Position numbers and translations under genes: made by a program. Below are positions 1 to 10,890 of a DNA stretch of 64,000 nucleotides, piece by piece. Each line of letters opens with the position of its first letter. Positions within the stretch are counted from its first letter, which is position 1. Under the pieces are notes generated by a model that saw only the letters and a program-made list of their open reading frames with translations, made no database searches and was not told the DNA's origin. Source of the DNA: Zymoseptoria tritici IPO323 (taxonomy: Eukaryota > Ascomycota > Dothideomycetes > Mycosphaerellales > Mycosphaerellaceae); NCBI RefSeq assembly GCF_000219625.1, contig NC_018211.1, positions 2,294,001 to 2,358,000 on the forward strand, in the 5' to 3' direction.

Positions 1-1968
1 GCGTATACAGCCGGGGATTGGGGCTGGACTACGCTAACCGAAGAGGAACTCGCTGCCGCCTGTAGTACGAAGATAGTAAAAGGAAAAACGCCGGGCCCAG
101 ACGGCATTACGCAAGCTATTATTAGTAAAGCGTACGGCGCCATTCCTATTACCTTTCTACGTATATACAGTAGGCTACTCGACGAAGGACACCACCCCCG
201 ATGCTGGAAAGTTGCGACAGGCGCAGTTCTAGCAAAGCCGGGAAAACCAGACTATTCGGTCCCTAAGGCCTACCGAGTTATCTCTCTCCTAAACTGTCTC
301 GGCAAGATTAGCGAGAGAATACTCGCAAAACGCCTAGGGATTATCGCAGAGACGAAGCCCCTTCTACACGACTCGCAGTTAGGAGGGCGAAAGAAGAAAT
401 CGGCTATCGATACGGTGCTTCTCTTAACGAACGAAATCGAGGAGAATCGAAGAAAGAAAAAGAAGACTTCGGTTATCTTCCTCGACGTAAGAGGAGCATA
501 CGACCACGTTGCAAAGAACCGACTGTTAAGAATAATGATCCAGTTAAGGCTTCCGCACAGCCTTATACGTTGGGTTCAGTCGTTTATGAGCAATAGACGC
601 CTACGAATAGCATTCGACGGACAGATACAGGAATTCCAGGACGTAGAGATCGGCGTTCCGCAAGGCAGCCCGATGTCTCCTATCCTCTTTCTTATCTATA
701 CGCGCGACATATTCTTCTCGCTACAAGGAGTTACTCCTAGTTCCTACGTCGACGACATTAGACTATCTACCTCGTCTACGTCCCTTAAGAAGAACTCTAA
801 GGTACTAGAACGTGAGGCAAGAAGGCTAATAGACCTAGGAAAGAAGAACTCGATTGCTTTCGACCTAGCAAAGACAGACCTAGTACACTTCTCGAAAGGG
901 AAAGGGTCCGATTGCCCGGTAATTCTTCCAAACGGCGATATTGTTCGCCCGGCAAAGAAAGCGATAAGGTGGCTTGGGATTTGGCTAGACGCCGGTCTTA
1001 CCTTTAAGGAGCACATTGCAATAAGATCGGCTCAAGCACAAGCAGCATTCTATCGATTAGAAAGACTAGCAAATACCGAACGCGGTCTGTCTTCTATATC
1101 GTTAAGAAAGATCTACCTAGCCTGCGTTACTACAATAGCAGACTACGGGGCCCCGGTTTGGTGGCGGTCGAAAAAGAGCATAAAACCTCTAGTATCTCTA
1201 CAAAGTAAAGCTTGTAGGAAGATCCTAGGCGTTTTCCGTACCGCCCCAAACGTCCCGTCCGAAGTAGAGTCAAATCTCTTCCCCCCGGATCTACGCCTAG
1301 AGAGACAGTCAATTTTATACTCTCTACGCGCAGCAAAGCTACCCGAAAACCACCCCGTAAGACTCGCTATCCAAAGCGCGCCTTCGGATACGCGAGAAGT
1401 CCAACACGAGGACTCGAGAGAGATACTTCCGCAAAAACGACAGAGAACACAGATACAACTACTCTGTTATCGACTCCGACAATACAAGCATTTCGTAGAA
1501 CACGAGAGGGCTAACTACGCAAAAGACGATCTCTTTAGCGTCTGGAAAACCCGATACGAAATAGCAAGACAACGGGAGATCAATAAGGTACCTAGGAATA
1601 CAAATAGCTACCTTAGTCGATTTCCATGGAGCTCGCCAGGAAAACATAGAATAGGAGGAAGACGTGCTTTAACTAGTGCCTTCTATACTATCCTATTAGG
1701 ACACGGATACCTAAAGTCCTATCTCTATCGCTTTGGACACGCAACGACGCCAGACTGCCCTTGCGGACGACGAGAAACAGCAGAACACCTCGTATGTAGC
1801 TGCCCTATCTACGATGTATTTAGGCCACTACCGCTACGACAAGCACAATCTCTGCTAGAAATAGTAGAAGATAAGGAACTCCGGAAACACCTTACTACCT
1901 TTCTCTCGGATACAAAGATTGCTTCTAGGTCCTGGCACCTAGCAAGAGGCGAAGACGAGACCGTCTAG
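1..1968 (+). CDS. Non-LTR retrotransposon (LINE) reverse transcriptase, intact but 5' partial
   Basis: The frame is open from the first base of the window to the TAG at 1966-1968, giving 655 visible residues; it is cut by the window edge, so a start at an internal Met would be wrong. The visible part is the RT of a LINE ORF2. A KTPGPDG motif lies near residue 31, then AYRVISLLN, the motif-A block FLDVRGAYDH, GVPQGSPMSPILF, and the catalytic YVDD at 745-756. After the thumb region comes a Cys/His knuckle (CPCGRRETAEH...C, about 1756-1806), typical of the C-terminus of fungal and insect LINE ORF2 proteins. I see no RNase H domain. The upstream endonuclease lies off-window but is visible in the related copy at 15,268 onward. 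Unlike the other two LINE copies, this one keeps TGG and CAG codons and has no internal stop, so it may be young or have escaped RIP. Confidence 0.93.
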   Translation, partial: AYTAGDWGWTTLTEEELAAACSTKIVKGKTPGPDGITQAIISKAYGAIPITFLRIYSRLLDEGHHPRCWKVATGAVLAKPGKPDYSVPKAYRVISLLNCLGKISERILAKRLGIIAETKPLLHDSQLGGRKKKSAIDTVLLLTNEIEENRRKKKKTSVIFLDVRGAYDHVAKNRLLRIMIQLRLPHSLIRWVQSFMSNRRLRIAFDGQIQEFQDVEIGVPQGSPMSPILFLIYTRDIFFSLQGVTPSSYVDDIRLSTSSTSLKKNSKVLEREARRLIDLGKKNSIAFDLAKTDLVHFSKGKGSDCPVILPNGDIVRPAKKAIRWLGIWLDAGLTFKEHIAIRSAQAQAAFYRLERLANTERGLSSISLRKIYLACVTTIADYGAPVWWRSKKSIKPLVSLQSKACRKILGVFRTAPNVPSEVESNLFPPDLRLERQSILYSLRAAKLPENHPVRLAIQSAPSDTREVQHEDSREILPQKRQRTQIQLLCYRLRQYKHFVEHERANYAKDDLFSVWKTRYEIARQREINKVPRNTNSYLSRFPWSSPGKHRIGGRRALTSAFYTILLGHGYLKSYLYRFGHATTPDCPCGRRETAEHLVCSCPIYDVFRPLPLRQAQSLLEIVEDKELRKHLTTFLSDTKIASRSWHLARGEDETV

Positions 1969-2102
1969 CCTACACTCCTTTTACTTTTCCTTATTTGTCT
2001 TTCTTTAAAGTCCTTCGATACTAGCGTGCTACTATCCTAGGCACGGGTCTTTCCCTAAGGTCAAGAGATACGAGAGAACAACGATTGTACATAGATAGAC
2101 TG

Positions 2103-2148
2103 CTGTCGCGAGACAGCCGTCCTACATAGTCATAGACTCATACAGGAC
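2103..2148 (+). other. Paired hairpins in the LINE 3' UTR
   Basis: CTGTC-GCGA-GACAG (2103-2116) is a perfect 5-bp stem with a GCGA tetraloop. It is followed by GTCCT (2119-2123) and AGGAC (2144-2148), which can close a second stem. Both recur in copies 2 and 3 just before the CAAA tail. LINE reverse transcriptases commonly recognise a 3' stem-loop of their RNA, so this is the likely recognition structure; that role is inferred. Confidence 0.6.
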
Positions 2149-2183
2149 GTAAATGGAACAAACAAACAAACAAACAAAACAAT

Positions 2184-4503
2184 ATACTAGGAATAGCAGC
2201 CGAAGATAGATACCTACGATAAATAACGAAGATTCTTTCGAGGGGAAATGTAAGGCCTTCTCCGAAGCCTTATTTCCGCGCCCTCCTGCCGAGGAACCTC
2301 TACCTAGCTGTTAGGAAGCGTATATAGCCGGGGATTAGGGCTGGATTACGCTAACCGAAGAGGAACTCGCTGCCGCCTATAGTACGAAGATAGTAAAAGG
2401 AAAAACGCCGGGCCTAGACAGTATTACGTAAGCTATTATTAGTAAAGCGTACAGCGCTATTCCTATTACCTTTCTACGTATATATAGGAGGCTACTCGAC
2501 GAAGGATACTACCCCCGATGCTAGAAAGTTGCGACAGGCGTAGTTCTAGCAAAGCCGGGAAAACTAGACTATTCGGTCCCTAAGGCCTATTAAGTTATCT
2601 CTCTCCTAAACTGCCTTAGTAAGATTAGCGAGAGAATACTCGCAAAACGCCTAGGGATTATCGCAGAGACGAAGCCCCTTCTATATAACTCGTAGTTAGG
2701 AGGGCGAAAGAAGAAATCGGCTATCGATACAGTGCTTCTCTTAATAAACGAAATCGAGGAGAATCGAAGAAAGAAAAAGAAGACTTCGGTTATCTTCCTC
2801 GACGTAAGAGGAGTATACGACTACGTTACAAAGAACCGGCTATTAAGAATAATAATCTAGTTAAGGCTTCTACATAGCCTTATACGTTAGGTTTAGTCGT
2901 TTATAAGTAATAGACGCCTACGAATAGTATTCGACGGATAGATATAGGAATTCTAGGACGTAGAGATCGGCGTTCCGCAAAGCAGCCCGATATCTCCTAT
3001 CCTCTTTCTTATCTATACGCGCGACATATTCTTCTTACTATAAGGAGTTACTCTTAGTTCCTACGTCGACAATATTAGACTATCTACCTCGTCTACGTCC
3101 CTTAAGAAGAACTCTAAGGTACTAGAACGTAAGGTAAGAAGGCTAATAGACTTAGGAAAGAAGAACTTAATTACTTTCGACCTAGCAAAGACAGACCTAG
3201 TACACTTCTCGAAAGGGAAAGGGTCCGATTGCCCAGTAATTCTTCTAAATAGCGATATTATTCGCCCGGCAAAGAAAGCGATAAGGTAGCTTAGGATTTA
3301 GCTAGACGCCGGTCTTACCTTTAAGGAGCATATTGCAATAAAATCGGCATAAGCATAAGCAGCATTCTATCGATTAGAAAGACTAGCAAATACCGAACGC
3401 AGTCTATTTTCTATATCGTTAAGAAAGATCTACCTAGCCTACGTTACTATAATAGCAGACTACGGGGCCCCGGTTTAGTAGCGGTCGAAAAAGAGCATAA
3501 AACCTCTAGTATCTCTACAAAGTAAAGCTTATAGAAAGATCCTAGGCGTTTTCCGTACCGCCCTAAACGTCCTGTCCGAGGTAGAGTTAAATCTCTTCCC
3601 CCCGGATCTACGCTTAGAGAGACAGTTAATTTTATACTCTCTACGTGTAGCAAAGCTACCCGAAAACTACCCCGTAAGACTCGCTATCTAAAGCGCGCCT
3701 TCGGATACGCGAGAAGTCTAATACGAGGACTCGAGAGAGATACTTCCGCAAAAACGATAGAGAACATAGATATAACTACTCTGTTATTAACTCCGACAAT
3801 ATAAGCATTTCGTAGAATACGAGAGGGCTAACTACGCAAAAGACGATCTCTTTAGCGTCTAGAAAACCCGATACGAAATAGCAAGACAACAGGAGATTAA
3901 TAAGGTACCTAGGAATACAAATAGCTACCTTAGTCGATTTCTATAGAGCTCGCTAGGAAAACATAGAATAGGAGGAAGACGCGCTTTAACTAGTGCCTTC
4001 TATACTATCCTATTAGGACACGGATACCTAAAGTCCTATCTCTATCGCTTTAGATACGTAACGACGCTAAACTGCCCTTGCGGACGACGAGAAACAGCAG
4101 AACACCTCGTATGTAGCTGCCCTATCTACGATGTATTTAGGCTATTACCGCTACGACAAGCATAATCTCTACTAGAAATAGTAGAAGATAAGGAACTCCG
4201 GAAACACCTTACTACCTTTCTCTCGGATATAAAGATTGCTTCTAGGTCCTAGCACCTAGCAAGAGGCGAAGACGAGACCGTCTAGCCTACACTCCTTTTA
4301 CTTTTCCTTATTTGTCTTTCTTTAAAGTCCTTCGATACTAGCTAGCTACTATCCTAGGCACGGGTCTTTCCCTAAGGTTAAGAGATACGAGAGAACAACG
4401 ATTGTACATAGATAGACTGCTGTCGCGAGACAGCCGTCCTACATAGTCATAGACTCCTACAGGACGTAAATGGAACAAACAAACAAACAAACAAACAAAC
4501 AAA
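2184..4503 (+). pseudogene. LINE copy 2, RIP-degraded RT and 3' UTR
   Basis: The segment from 2319 onward matches window positions 1-2180 nearly base for base, but with many C-to-T and G-to-A changes in CpA/TpG context. Trp and Gln codons have become TAG or TAA from the first lines onward (for example near 2337), so no RT can be made. It includes part of the linker upstream of the RT, the RT, the Cys/His knuckle, the same 3' UTR hairpins and an extended (CAAA)n tail at 4472-4503. The left edge abuts the tail of copy 1 and the right edge abuts element H directly. Confidence 0.9.
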
Positions 4504-4509
4504 TCTAGA

Positions 4510-6600
4510 TTCCGGACTTCGCTATTCTGTCTCGCCCTATCTACGTAGTAGCTAAGCCGGGTAGTATCTTCGTCTAGACGCCGCTCGAATAGTATACGAT
4601 AGATTAGCTTAAGGAGGCACTTATTACAGCACCGGCCCTTATTACGATCGATTACGTTAACGGAGGGACTATAATCGTAGTAGTAGATATATCTAGTCTT
4701 AGCTAGGGAGTAGTACTTATATAGGTAGTAAAGGGCAACGACCGCTATAAGTATCTAGTTCGATTTAAAAGTAGTTTATAGACTAAGGAAGAAGCTAAAT
4801 ACGATGCTAGCAAGCGAGATTGTCGTAGTATACTCTATGCTCTTAAGAAGCTTAAAGTATATATGTTCGGTGTTTACTTCGTACTAGAAGTAGATACGAA
4901 CATACTAGTTTACTAACTTAATATACCGGCGAACGATCTTCCGACCTTAGTTACGGCTCGATAGATTACTTAGATTCGGCTCTTCGACTTTACGGTTAAG
5001 TATATGCCTAGCCGAAAGTATAGCGCTACTAATAGCCTTTTACAGAAACCTTAGACTCCGTCTAATGCCGCGGACAAGGAACATAACATAGACCCGGATA
5101 ATATAATTAACCGTAACTTCTTTTAGGTATAGGTACATACCGGCAATATTAATATTAAGGACATTATAGAAGGCGAGCTATCCGAATTCTACTAGAAGAT
5201 TACGTACTACCTAGCTATACTTTTACGACCGCCCTCGGTAGATCTAGCGGAGTTCCGTACCCTTAAGAAGAAGTTAAGGCGGTATCTTATTCGCGATAGG
5301 ATTCTATATCGCTAAAAGCGTATTAATGCGCTACTAGCTCGAGTAATCGATAATAAGGATAAGCGTAAGACTATACTTTTGTACTACTATAATTTCCCGG
5401 ATACCGGTTACCGCGGTCGCGAAGTAGTATTCTATAAGCTCTCTAGTAGGTACTTCTAGAAGAGTATATATAAGGACGTATTACGATATATTAAAGGGTG
5501 CCCGTAGTATAACCTACGTAGTACGGGTAACTACGCGAATGCTCTACTATATATACCTAATCCGGAGCCTAGTACGATCTAGGCGATTAATACTATAAAT
5601 GTCGACTTAACTATAAGCATTATTATAGTAAGGGAGCTAGTTAGTAGCTTCCCGGAGGCGCGCATTATAAACAAAAGTAAGCTTATTAGTACGAACGGTG
5701 TTAGCTCTACTATAATTACTAGCTTTATATACGAGATACTCTTTTATAGGTATAGTGTTATAAAATTAATCCGGCTTAATAGTAGCCGTAAGAACTTCGG
5801 TAAGGTGCTTACTCTACTTATATAAATAGACGTACGACTTAGTCGCGTATCGCCCTATTACCCTTAAGGAAATAGAATAGTAGAGCGAGGGTACCCGAAT
5901 ATACTTAATGTTCTTACTAAGTATACGAACGGAACTATAAAAGGATAGCGCTAGTATTTCTCTACTACGCTATAGGCTAATCGATCTACTATTCGAAGAA
6001 CTACCGGCTATATACCTTCTAAACTCTAGTATTCCTTTAATATTATCCTTCTAGTAGAGCTTAAGTTTTGAACTTAGAATACTACGGCTTAGAATAGTAT
6101 TCGTACGGAAGAAGATCTTATCGCCCTACGTACCGAGTAGATCCTTATAAGGGAAATAGATATTAAGGAAGCCCGCCTTCGTAGCCTACGGCTTCGAGAG
6201 CTTACTAAGAAATACTAGGATAATACCTATAATACCGACGATATACTAATCCCTCTTAGTACTACTATTCTTATACGCCGCGGAGAAAGAAAGGTAACTA
6301 CGGAAAAGCTATTATTCCGATAGAAGGGACTATATCGTATATACTTATACCTAGAAGCTACGTCGATATATAAGATTAAGGAATTTACTAGTACTATACT
6401 TACTACGACCTTTCTACGCCGAATACTCCGCCCTATACCTAAGTAGGATTCTATACGCGTATTACTACTAAAGGTCGGATCTACTATACCTCTAGAGGAC
6501 GAGCTTAAAGAAGGGTATAATCTAAGCGACGAAGACGATAGTCTACTACCGTCCCCGTAGGTACGACTACCTAACCTAGCCTTACTAGATATATCGTAGT
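4510..6600 (+). pseudogene. Element H pol fragment: RNase H and integrase
   Basis: Read through RIP-type stops, the frame shows RNase H about 4600-5060 (LYALKKLKVYMFGVYF, then a KYMPSRKYSATNSLL block matching the usual end of gypsy RNase H). A degraded zinc-binding domain follows at about 5280-5560 (GCPxYNLRSTGNYAN), then the integrase core at about 5560-6100, with SRVSPYYPxGNRIVERGYPN matching the consensus SAYHPQTNGQVER. The C-terminal integrase part includes RRGERKVTTEKLLFR. Stops interrupt the frame throughout. The RT that should precede it is missing because the LINE junction cuts it off. Confidence 0.8.
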
Positions 6601-6626
6601 ACGAGCGCTTCGTATAATAGCCTTTA

Positions 6627-6640
6627 GGGGGGGGGGGGGG
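6627..6640 (+). repeat. Homopolymer run of 14 G
   Basis: Fourteen consecutive G follow TTTA and precede AAGAGTACG, just after the integrase remnant of element H. The run is purine-only for 18 bases. It resembles a polypurine tract, but coding-like sequence of the same element appears to continue beyond it, so I do not call an LTR start here. Confidence 0.6.
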
Positions 6641-6779
6641 AAGAGTACGTAGCGTTATTTACTCGACCTCGTTATTTATATCTATACTAAGTATACTAAT
6701 ACGGATCGCCTAAAATAGTAAAGTAAGCTCTTTTCGCCTATAACATCGCCGTCCCCGCCGCTAATTATCTACTACCGGC

Positions 6780-7370
6780 ACTACTAAATAGGAAATAAAG
6801 TTTAAGGGGCGCCTATACTACTACCCTTACCCGACTATAATAAATGCCGGCTTTAACGACATCTATAACATTATAGCCTAAGATAGGGCGCACCTCCGTA
6901 TAAGAAGTTAGTTAGCCGATTAGTCGCTATCCTACGGACCTACCGATACTACTAAATATAGGACTAAGGTATAGAAGCCTCTACGCCGAGATATATTTAA
7001 ATTTAAGAAAAGCGCCTATTCTCTATACTAAGCTTACGACACCGGTATCTATACTACCTTTACTTAAGCTACCTCCGAGCTAGACTCCGAGGAGCTTTCT
7101 TCTTCCGGCTACTTAGACTTAGACTACCCGGTAATATAGTAGTAAACTCGCACTACTAATACTAGGTAGCACCGCGCGCTTCTTCCTACTCCGAGAGGCC
7201 GGGAGGCGGTCCGGTCTACGCCTATAGGTTCTCGACCGAGTAGAGTAGCTTAATAAGCGGAATTATCGCTACTAGAACACTACTATTAATTATAAGGCGT
7301 AGTAAGGAAGAAGAGGAGAAAAGAACAGTAAGTAGTAAAGCTTTTTAGGGGCTTAGCTACGCTTCCGGAA
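6780..7370 (+). pseudogene. Unidentified coding-like segment of element H
   Basis: One plus-strand frame reads as protein-like sequence with only RIP-type stops, for example KFKGRLYYYPYPTIINAGF, an acidic SELDSEELSSSG stretch and a basic RKKRRKEQ end. I recognise no domain. It lies between the integrase remnant and the insertion point of element I, and could be a small separate ORF or the N-terminal part of the extra ORF that continues after 46,551. About 7370-7468 shows nothing. Confidence 0.4.
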
Positions 7371-7468
7371 CAATTATAAGCGGTTTCTAACAATTAGAAA
7401 CAATTTACCTCTAATAGAAGGTTTATAAATATCTAGAATTTACTAACAACTATCGCTACGACTAGTAT

Positions 7469-7771
7469 TATAAGGGGGGAACTTCTAAAGGTTCCGATCT
7501 CCCGCGGATAGTAGTAGTACGGACGTACGAGGTAGTATAGGGGGCAAAAAGGGCGGTAAACTATATAATTAGAGTAAAAGGTAGGGGGGGCAAAAGAGGT
7601 AGTATTAAGTGCTCTATACTATTAGGCCTCGTATACGTATCGAAGGTCCTTCCGGAGGTGCTAGTAGTCGGTGTCTGTCTCCTCCGTAGGTGTCTTCGTA
7701 CTCCTCCGACCTATATACGAAGCTAAAGCTAGATATAGACTATACGTAATAGTGCGATATTCCCTACTACA
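7469..7771 (-). repeat. 3' LTR of element I (303 bp)
   Basis: On the minus strand the LTR runs from TGTAGTAGGG to CCCCTTATA; the final CA has become TA by RIP, while other copies end CTTACA. Five copies of this LTR occur (7469, 13,400, 30,616, 38,428, 46,248). This one pairs with 46,248-46,550 by length and subtype. Confidence 0.9.
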
Positions 7772-7791
7772 TCTGTCCCCCTCCTATAGTG
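7772..7791 (-). other. Polypurine tract of element I
   Basis: Immediately next to the LTR, the minus strand reads CACTATAGGAGGGGGACAGA. This is the expected position for the plus-strand primer of an LTR element, and it sets the transcription direction. The same tract lies beside the LTR of element II at 13,706-13,725. Between it and the next ORF, about 7800-8080 holds no gene, only an A/C-rich tract at 7963-8016. Confidence 0.75.
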
Positions 7792-8079
7792 TCTAACCTA
7801 GATACTATAAGAACCTAAACTATACTATTATGTACGCTTAAAGCGTAAAAACCCTCTAGATCTAGTACTAGCGTCGTCCTTTTTAACTTGTTACTAACGT
7901 AGACTATCCCTATCCTCGGGTTTTATACCTACTACGTATATCTATCGTATATATTATAGCTAAAACAAAAGAAACAAAACAAAAGAAACAACAAAAAGAA
8001 AAAAGAACTTTAAAACAAGCGCTAGTATAGAAAACAGCCGCTCCTTATGTCCTGTTCGCACTAAATGTTTCTTAGACCC

Positions 8080-10890
8080 GATACGGATTTTAGGTCTAGT
8101 AAAGGCTATAAACCTATCGCTAAGTACTATCCTCCTATTATATGTCGCGTCTAGGTACGCGCTTACTATCTTTGCCGATAAGTAAGTCGGGGACTTCCTA
8201 GGGTACTACGATATCTATATCTCCCTACCTAAGTAGCTTATGTTCCCTATCGTCTACATCGTTAGGCGCGACTTTAGCTAGTAGAGGCTAGTGCTTCTAG
8301 AAGTCGGTCGGATGCTTGTCCTTAGCGTTGTAGTACAATCGGTTCCCGAACGTATTCCTCTCCGCGTACTTAATGTCCTTATAGTTTACCTTTACTCGAG
8401 CTATAGTCGTATCTCGCTACTTCTTAATCTATGCCCTTAGATCGACAACATTAAGGCGTATAAGCTTCTCTAATTCGACGACGACTCTAGGGCTCTCCTA
8501 CTTCTCGTAAGTAATAAGTGTAGTAGCGATGTAGTTGTTAGGTATTAAAGATATAGCCGTAGGGAAGGCGTACGGAATCTTGCCGTACTTGTTAATAAGC
8601 CCGGAGGGTGTCTTATCGGGGGCGGTTAGGTCTATATAAGCTTTACGCAGCATCTCCTAGTTACTAGCTTCGGTACATTCGAGAGAACTATCTATATATA
8701 TAGCTACGAACTAGGGAAGAATCGTTCGACGCTCGGTCTCTACCTTAGTGTCGACACTATATAGTAGATGCGGAACCGTAATACGAACATTAAATGCCTT
8801 ATAAGGAACGTGTTCCTACTTAAGCTTATAGCGATCTAGGAAGTATTACGGTAGCACCGTAGTATTAATCTTCTATACTACTCCGTCTACGTAGTTGTTA
8901 GCCTTTATCTACTAGTACTATTCCTAAAAGATCTCCTTCTTATGCATCCTCTTAACGAGCACCGTACAGTCCTTCTTACCCTCGTCTATTAAGGAGACCG
9001 TACCTTAAATCTAGTTAATACCGCGATTCTCCTCGACTATACGGCTAACCGTAAGGTCGATGTGCTTAAAGGTAGTATTGTCGCCCTTCTTAGTGCTTTT
9101 GGCGTAGTATAGGTACGACACTAGCCGGTGCTTATAGTTACCTCGTAGAAGAACATATAGTAGCTAGTATAAAATGTCCTAGCGGATAAGCTGCTAGATC
9201 TAAGAGTAGCACATCGTACGAAGCTATCCGTAGTTAGGCTAGCTATTAATTTCGCGCTAATGCTACAAGTACATATCTATTTCCTTATTAATAATCTTGT
9301 AAAGGGCCTTATCCTGTCCGATCTACGCGAAGAGGGGAATGTTAAGCGTGCTATTTCTCTTAAACTCGTTCTCCTAACCGGCCGTTAAGTACATCGCTTA
9401 GCGAGCCTTATTAAAGAAGCCGTTAAAGTTAAGCTAGCCGAGTTCTCTACGTAGGACGCTATTGTCGAAGTAGTACGGCCTAAGGAAGTCCGATAGTCGA
9501 GACGGACAAGCATCCTTAAACTACATCTTATACGTCTTAGAACCTGTCTTTAGCTAGCTGAGCTTATACGTATCGTATTTAAGGGTAGTAAGTTTAAAGA
9601 GCGTGTTGTTCTTTGCTATTATATTCCCGGTCTTTACCTTAATTCCGAAGTACCAAAGTAGGTCCCTCGCATAATTGTAGCATAGGAACGTGCACTTATC
9701 CTTTAGCTTTGTACTATCCGGATATAGCAGCTGTAGGCATCGAAACAGCTAGTTCGGGGTAGCAAGACGTTGCGAAAGCGGAAGCCTCCTTAGGCTATTA
9801 ATCGTAGCGATAATTTAAGGTAAGGCGTCCTTATAATTATAGGTCGTGTTCGTAGGTTCCGTAATAGGCATACCGAGAGCGATCTATATTTTAGTTACTA
9901 CCTAACTTACTAAGCGAGCCCTTCCCGTAGTGCGAATAATAGGAGACGCGTAGATACTCCCTCCGAGACTAGGGCTAGAAATAGATCTGCCGGAGTATAG
10001 TGTTTAGGGGCGGCCGGAGCTACTCTCGGAAGGGGTACCGCGTATAGGAAGACTGCCGAGATTAGCTAGCTTTTCCTTAGTTTTAGACCGCATACTTATA
10101 GTAGGAGGTGCTTCGATCTACTTCTAAGTGTTAGATCTAGACGTAATTTCCTTCTCCTTTCCCTTAGGCTTATAGGGCACTATCTACCTACAACTATCTA
10201 TATACCGGTTGTACGTATTACGTACGATGTTAATCTACTCCTATATAGGGCGATCGATTCCTCCTAGTTTAGCAACTATAACGAAGTCCTTAGTAGTATA
10301 CTTAGTCCCTCTCGGATCCGAATAACCCTATCCTACGCCCTAACTATACTAACGAATATATTCTCGTAAAACAAGTATAGCTACTATCGTACCCTTATCG
10401 GACTACGTACTATACTTCGAAGGCAGCTTTCGAATCTCTTTTACTATGTTCTTAGATTTGTATACGTATTGCCTTAGTTCCGGGTTTATATCTATTACGT
10501 CCTATCCCTATTCTTTTATAAGGGCTTCGTAAATGCCCTTCTTACGGTTGCGGGTCCTCCTACTATCCGTAGCTGCCTATACTAGCCTCGGATAAGTAGC
10601 TATAATGCTGTCCTATCTAGTAATCTTCCCGGTTCCTAAGGTAATAGAGACCCGGTTTATCTGTACGAAATCCTACATGCCTACTACAAACTCTACTACT
10701 TTTTCTAATCCTAATTCTAAGGTATTAACGATGTCTAATACTACTCGCTCGCGGTCCGCGTCTAGTATACTCTTAAGGAGACTCTCGAGTTTTCCTAGCT
10801 CTCTAGTGTTCTACGTAGTCGAGAAGGCTATATATATTTCTTTATTGTTTGTTAAGGGTACGCTCCGGAGGCGAGCTAGGATATTATCTA
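8080..10890 (-). pseudogene. Unidentified extra ORF (about 940 codons) of element I, 3' of integrase
   Basis: One minus-strand frame reads from about 10,890 to about 8080 with only RIP-type stops. Recognisable stretches are TTTDIDNILARLRS and FSTTQNTRELGKLESLL near the start, a Lys-rich PYKPKGKEKEIASGS in the middle, and YFGIKVKTGNVIAKNNTLFKL, YLYYAKSTKKGDNTTFK and IARVKVNYKDIKYA towards the end. I recognise no domain, signal peptide or env-like membrane anchor. It is separated from integrase by about 1.2 kb of repeat-rich spacer and followed by the polypurine tract, so it is part of the element. It is homologous to the extra ORF of element II and, more distantly, to that of element H. Ends are approximate. 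Confidence 0.7.

Larger units (their letters stand above)
1..2183 (+). mobile_element. LINE copy 1 (3' part), low RIP
   Basis: The element comprises the RT frame, a 3' UTR of about 200 bp and a terminal (CAAA)n-type tail at about 2157-2183. The same UTR and tail end copies 2 (to 4503) and 3 (to 18,727), which fixes the 3' end of the family. Its 5' end is off-window. The base after the tail starts a sequence (TATACTAGG...) that is internal to copy 3 (about 16,412), so copy 1 may sit inside copy 2. Confidence 0.9.
4504..7468 (+). mobile_element. Element H, left part: Ty3/gypsy-type retroelement, plus strand
   Basis: This RIP-degraded segment carries plus-strand RNase H and integrase remnants, then a spacer. 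It is truncated on the left by the LINE tail and on the right by element I. The last four bases before element I (GTAT, 7465-7468) are repeated right after it (46,551-46,554), so H resumes at 46,551. Its RNase H is clearly related to that of elements I/II but is not the same family. Confidence 0.75.

Noticed and set aside
3447..3653. 68-codon minus-strand frame, also at 1130 and 17,675
   Set aside because: It is conserved in the LINE copies only because it is antisense to the RT thumb region; no independent signal.
7963..8080. Hydrophobic FFFLFVVSFVLFLLF stretch near the end of the extra ORF, suggesting an env-like membrane anchor
   Set aside because: It comes from translating a T-rich tract (A/C-rich on plus) in a frame different from the extra ORF, so it is likely non-coding.
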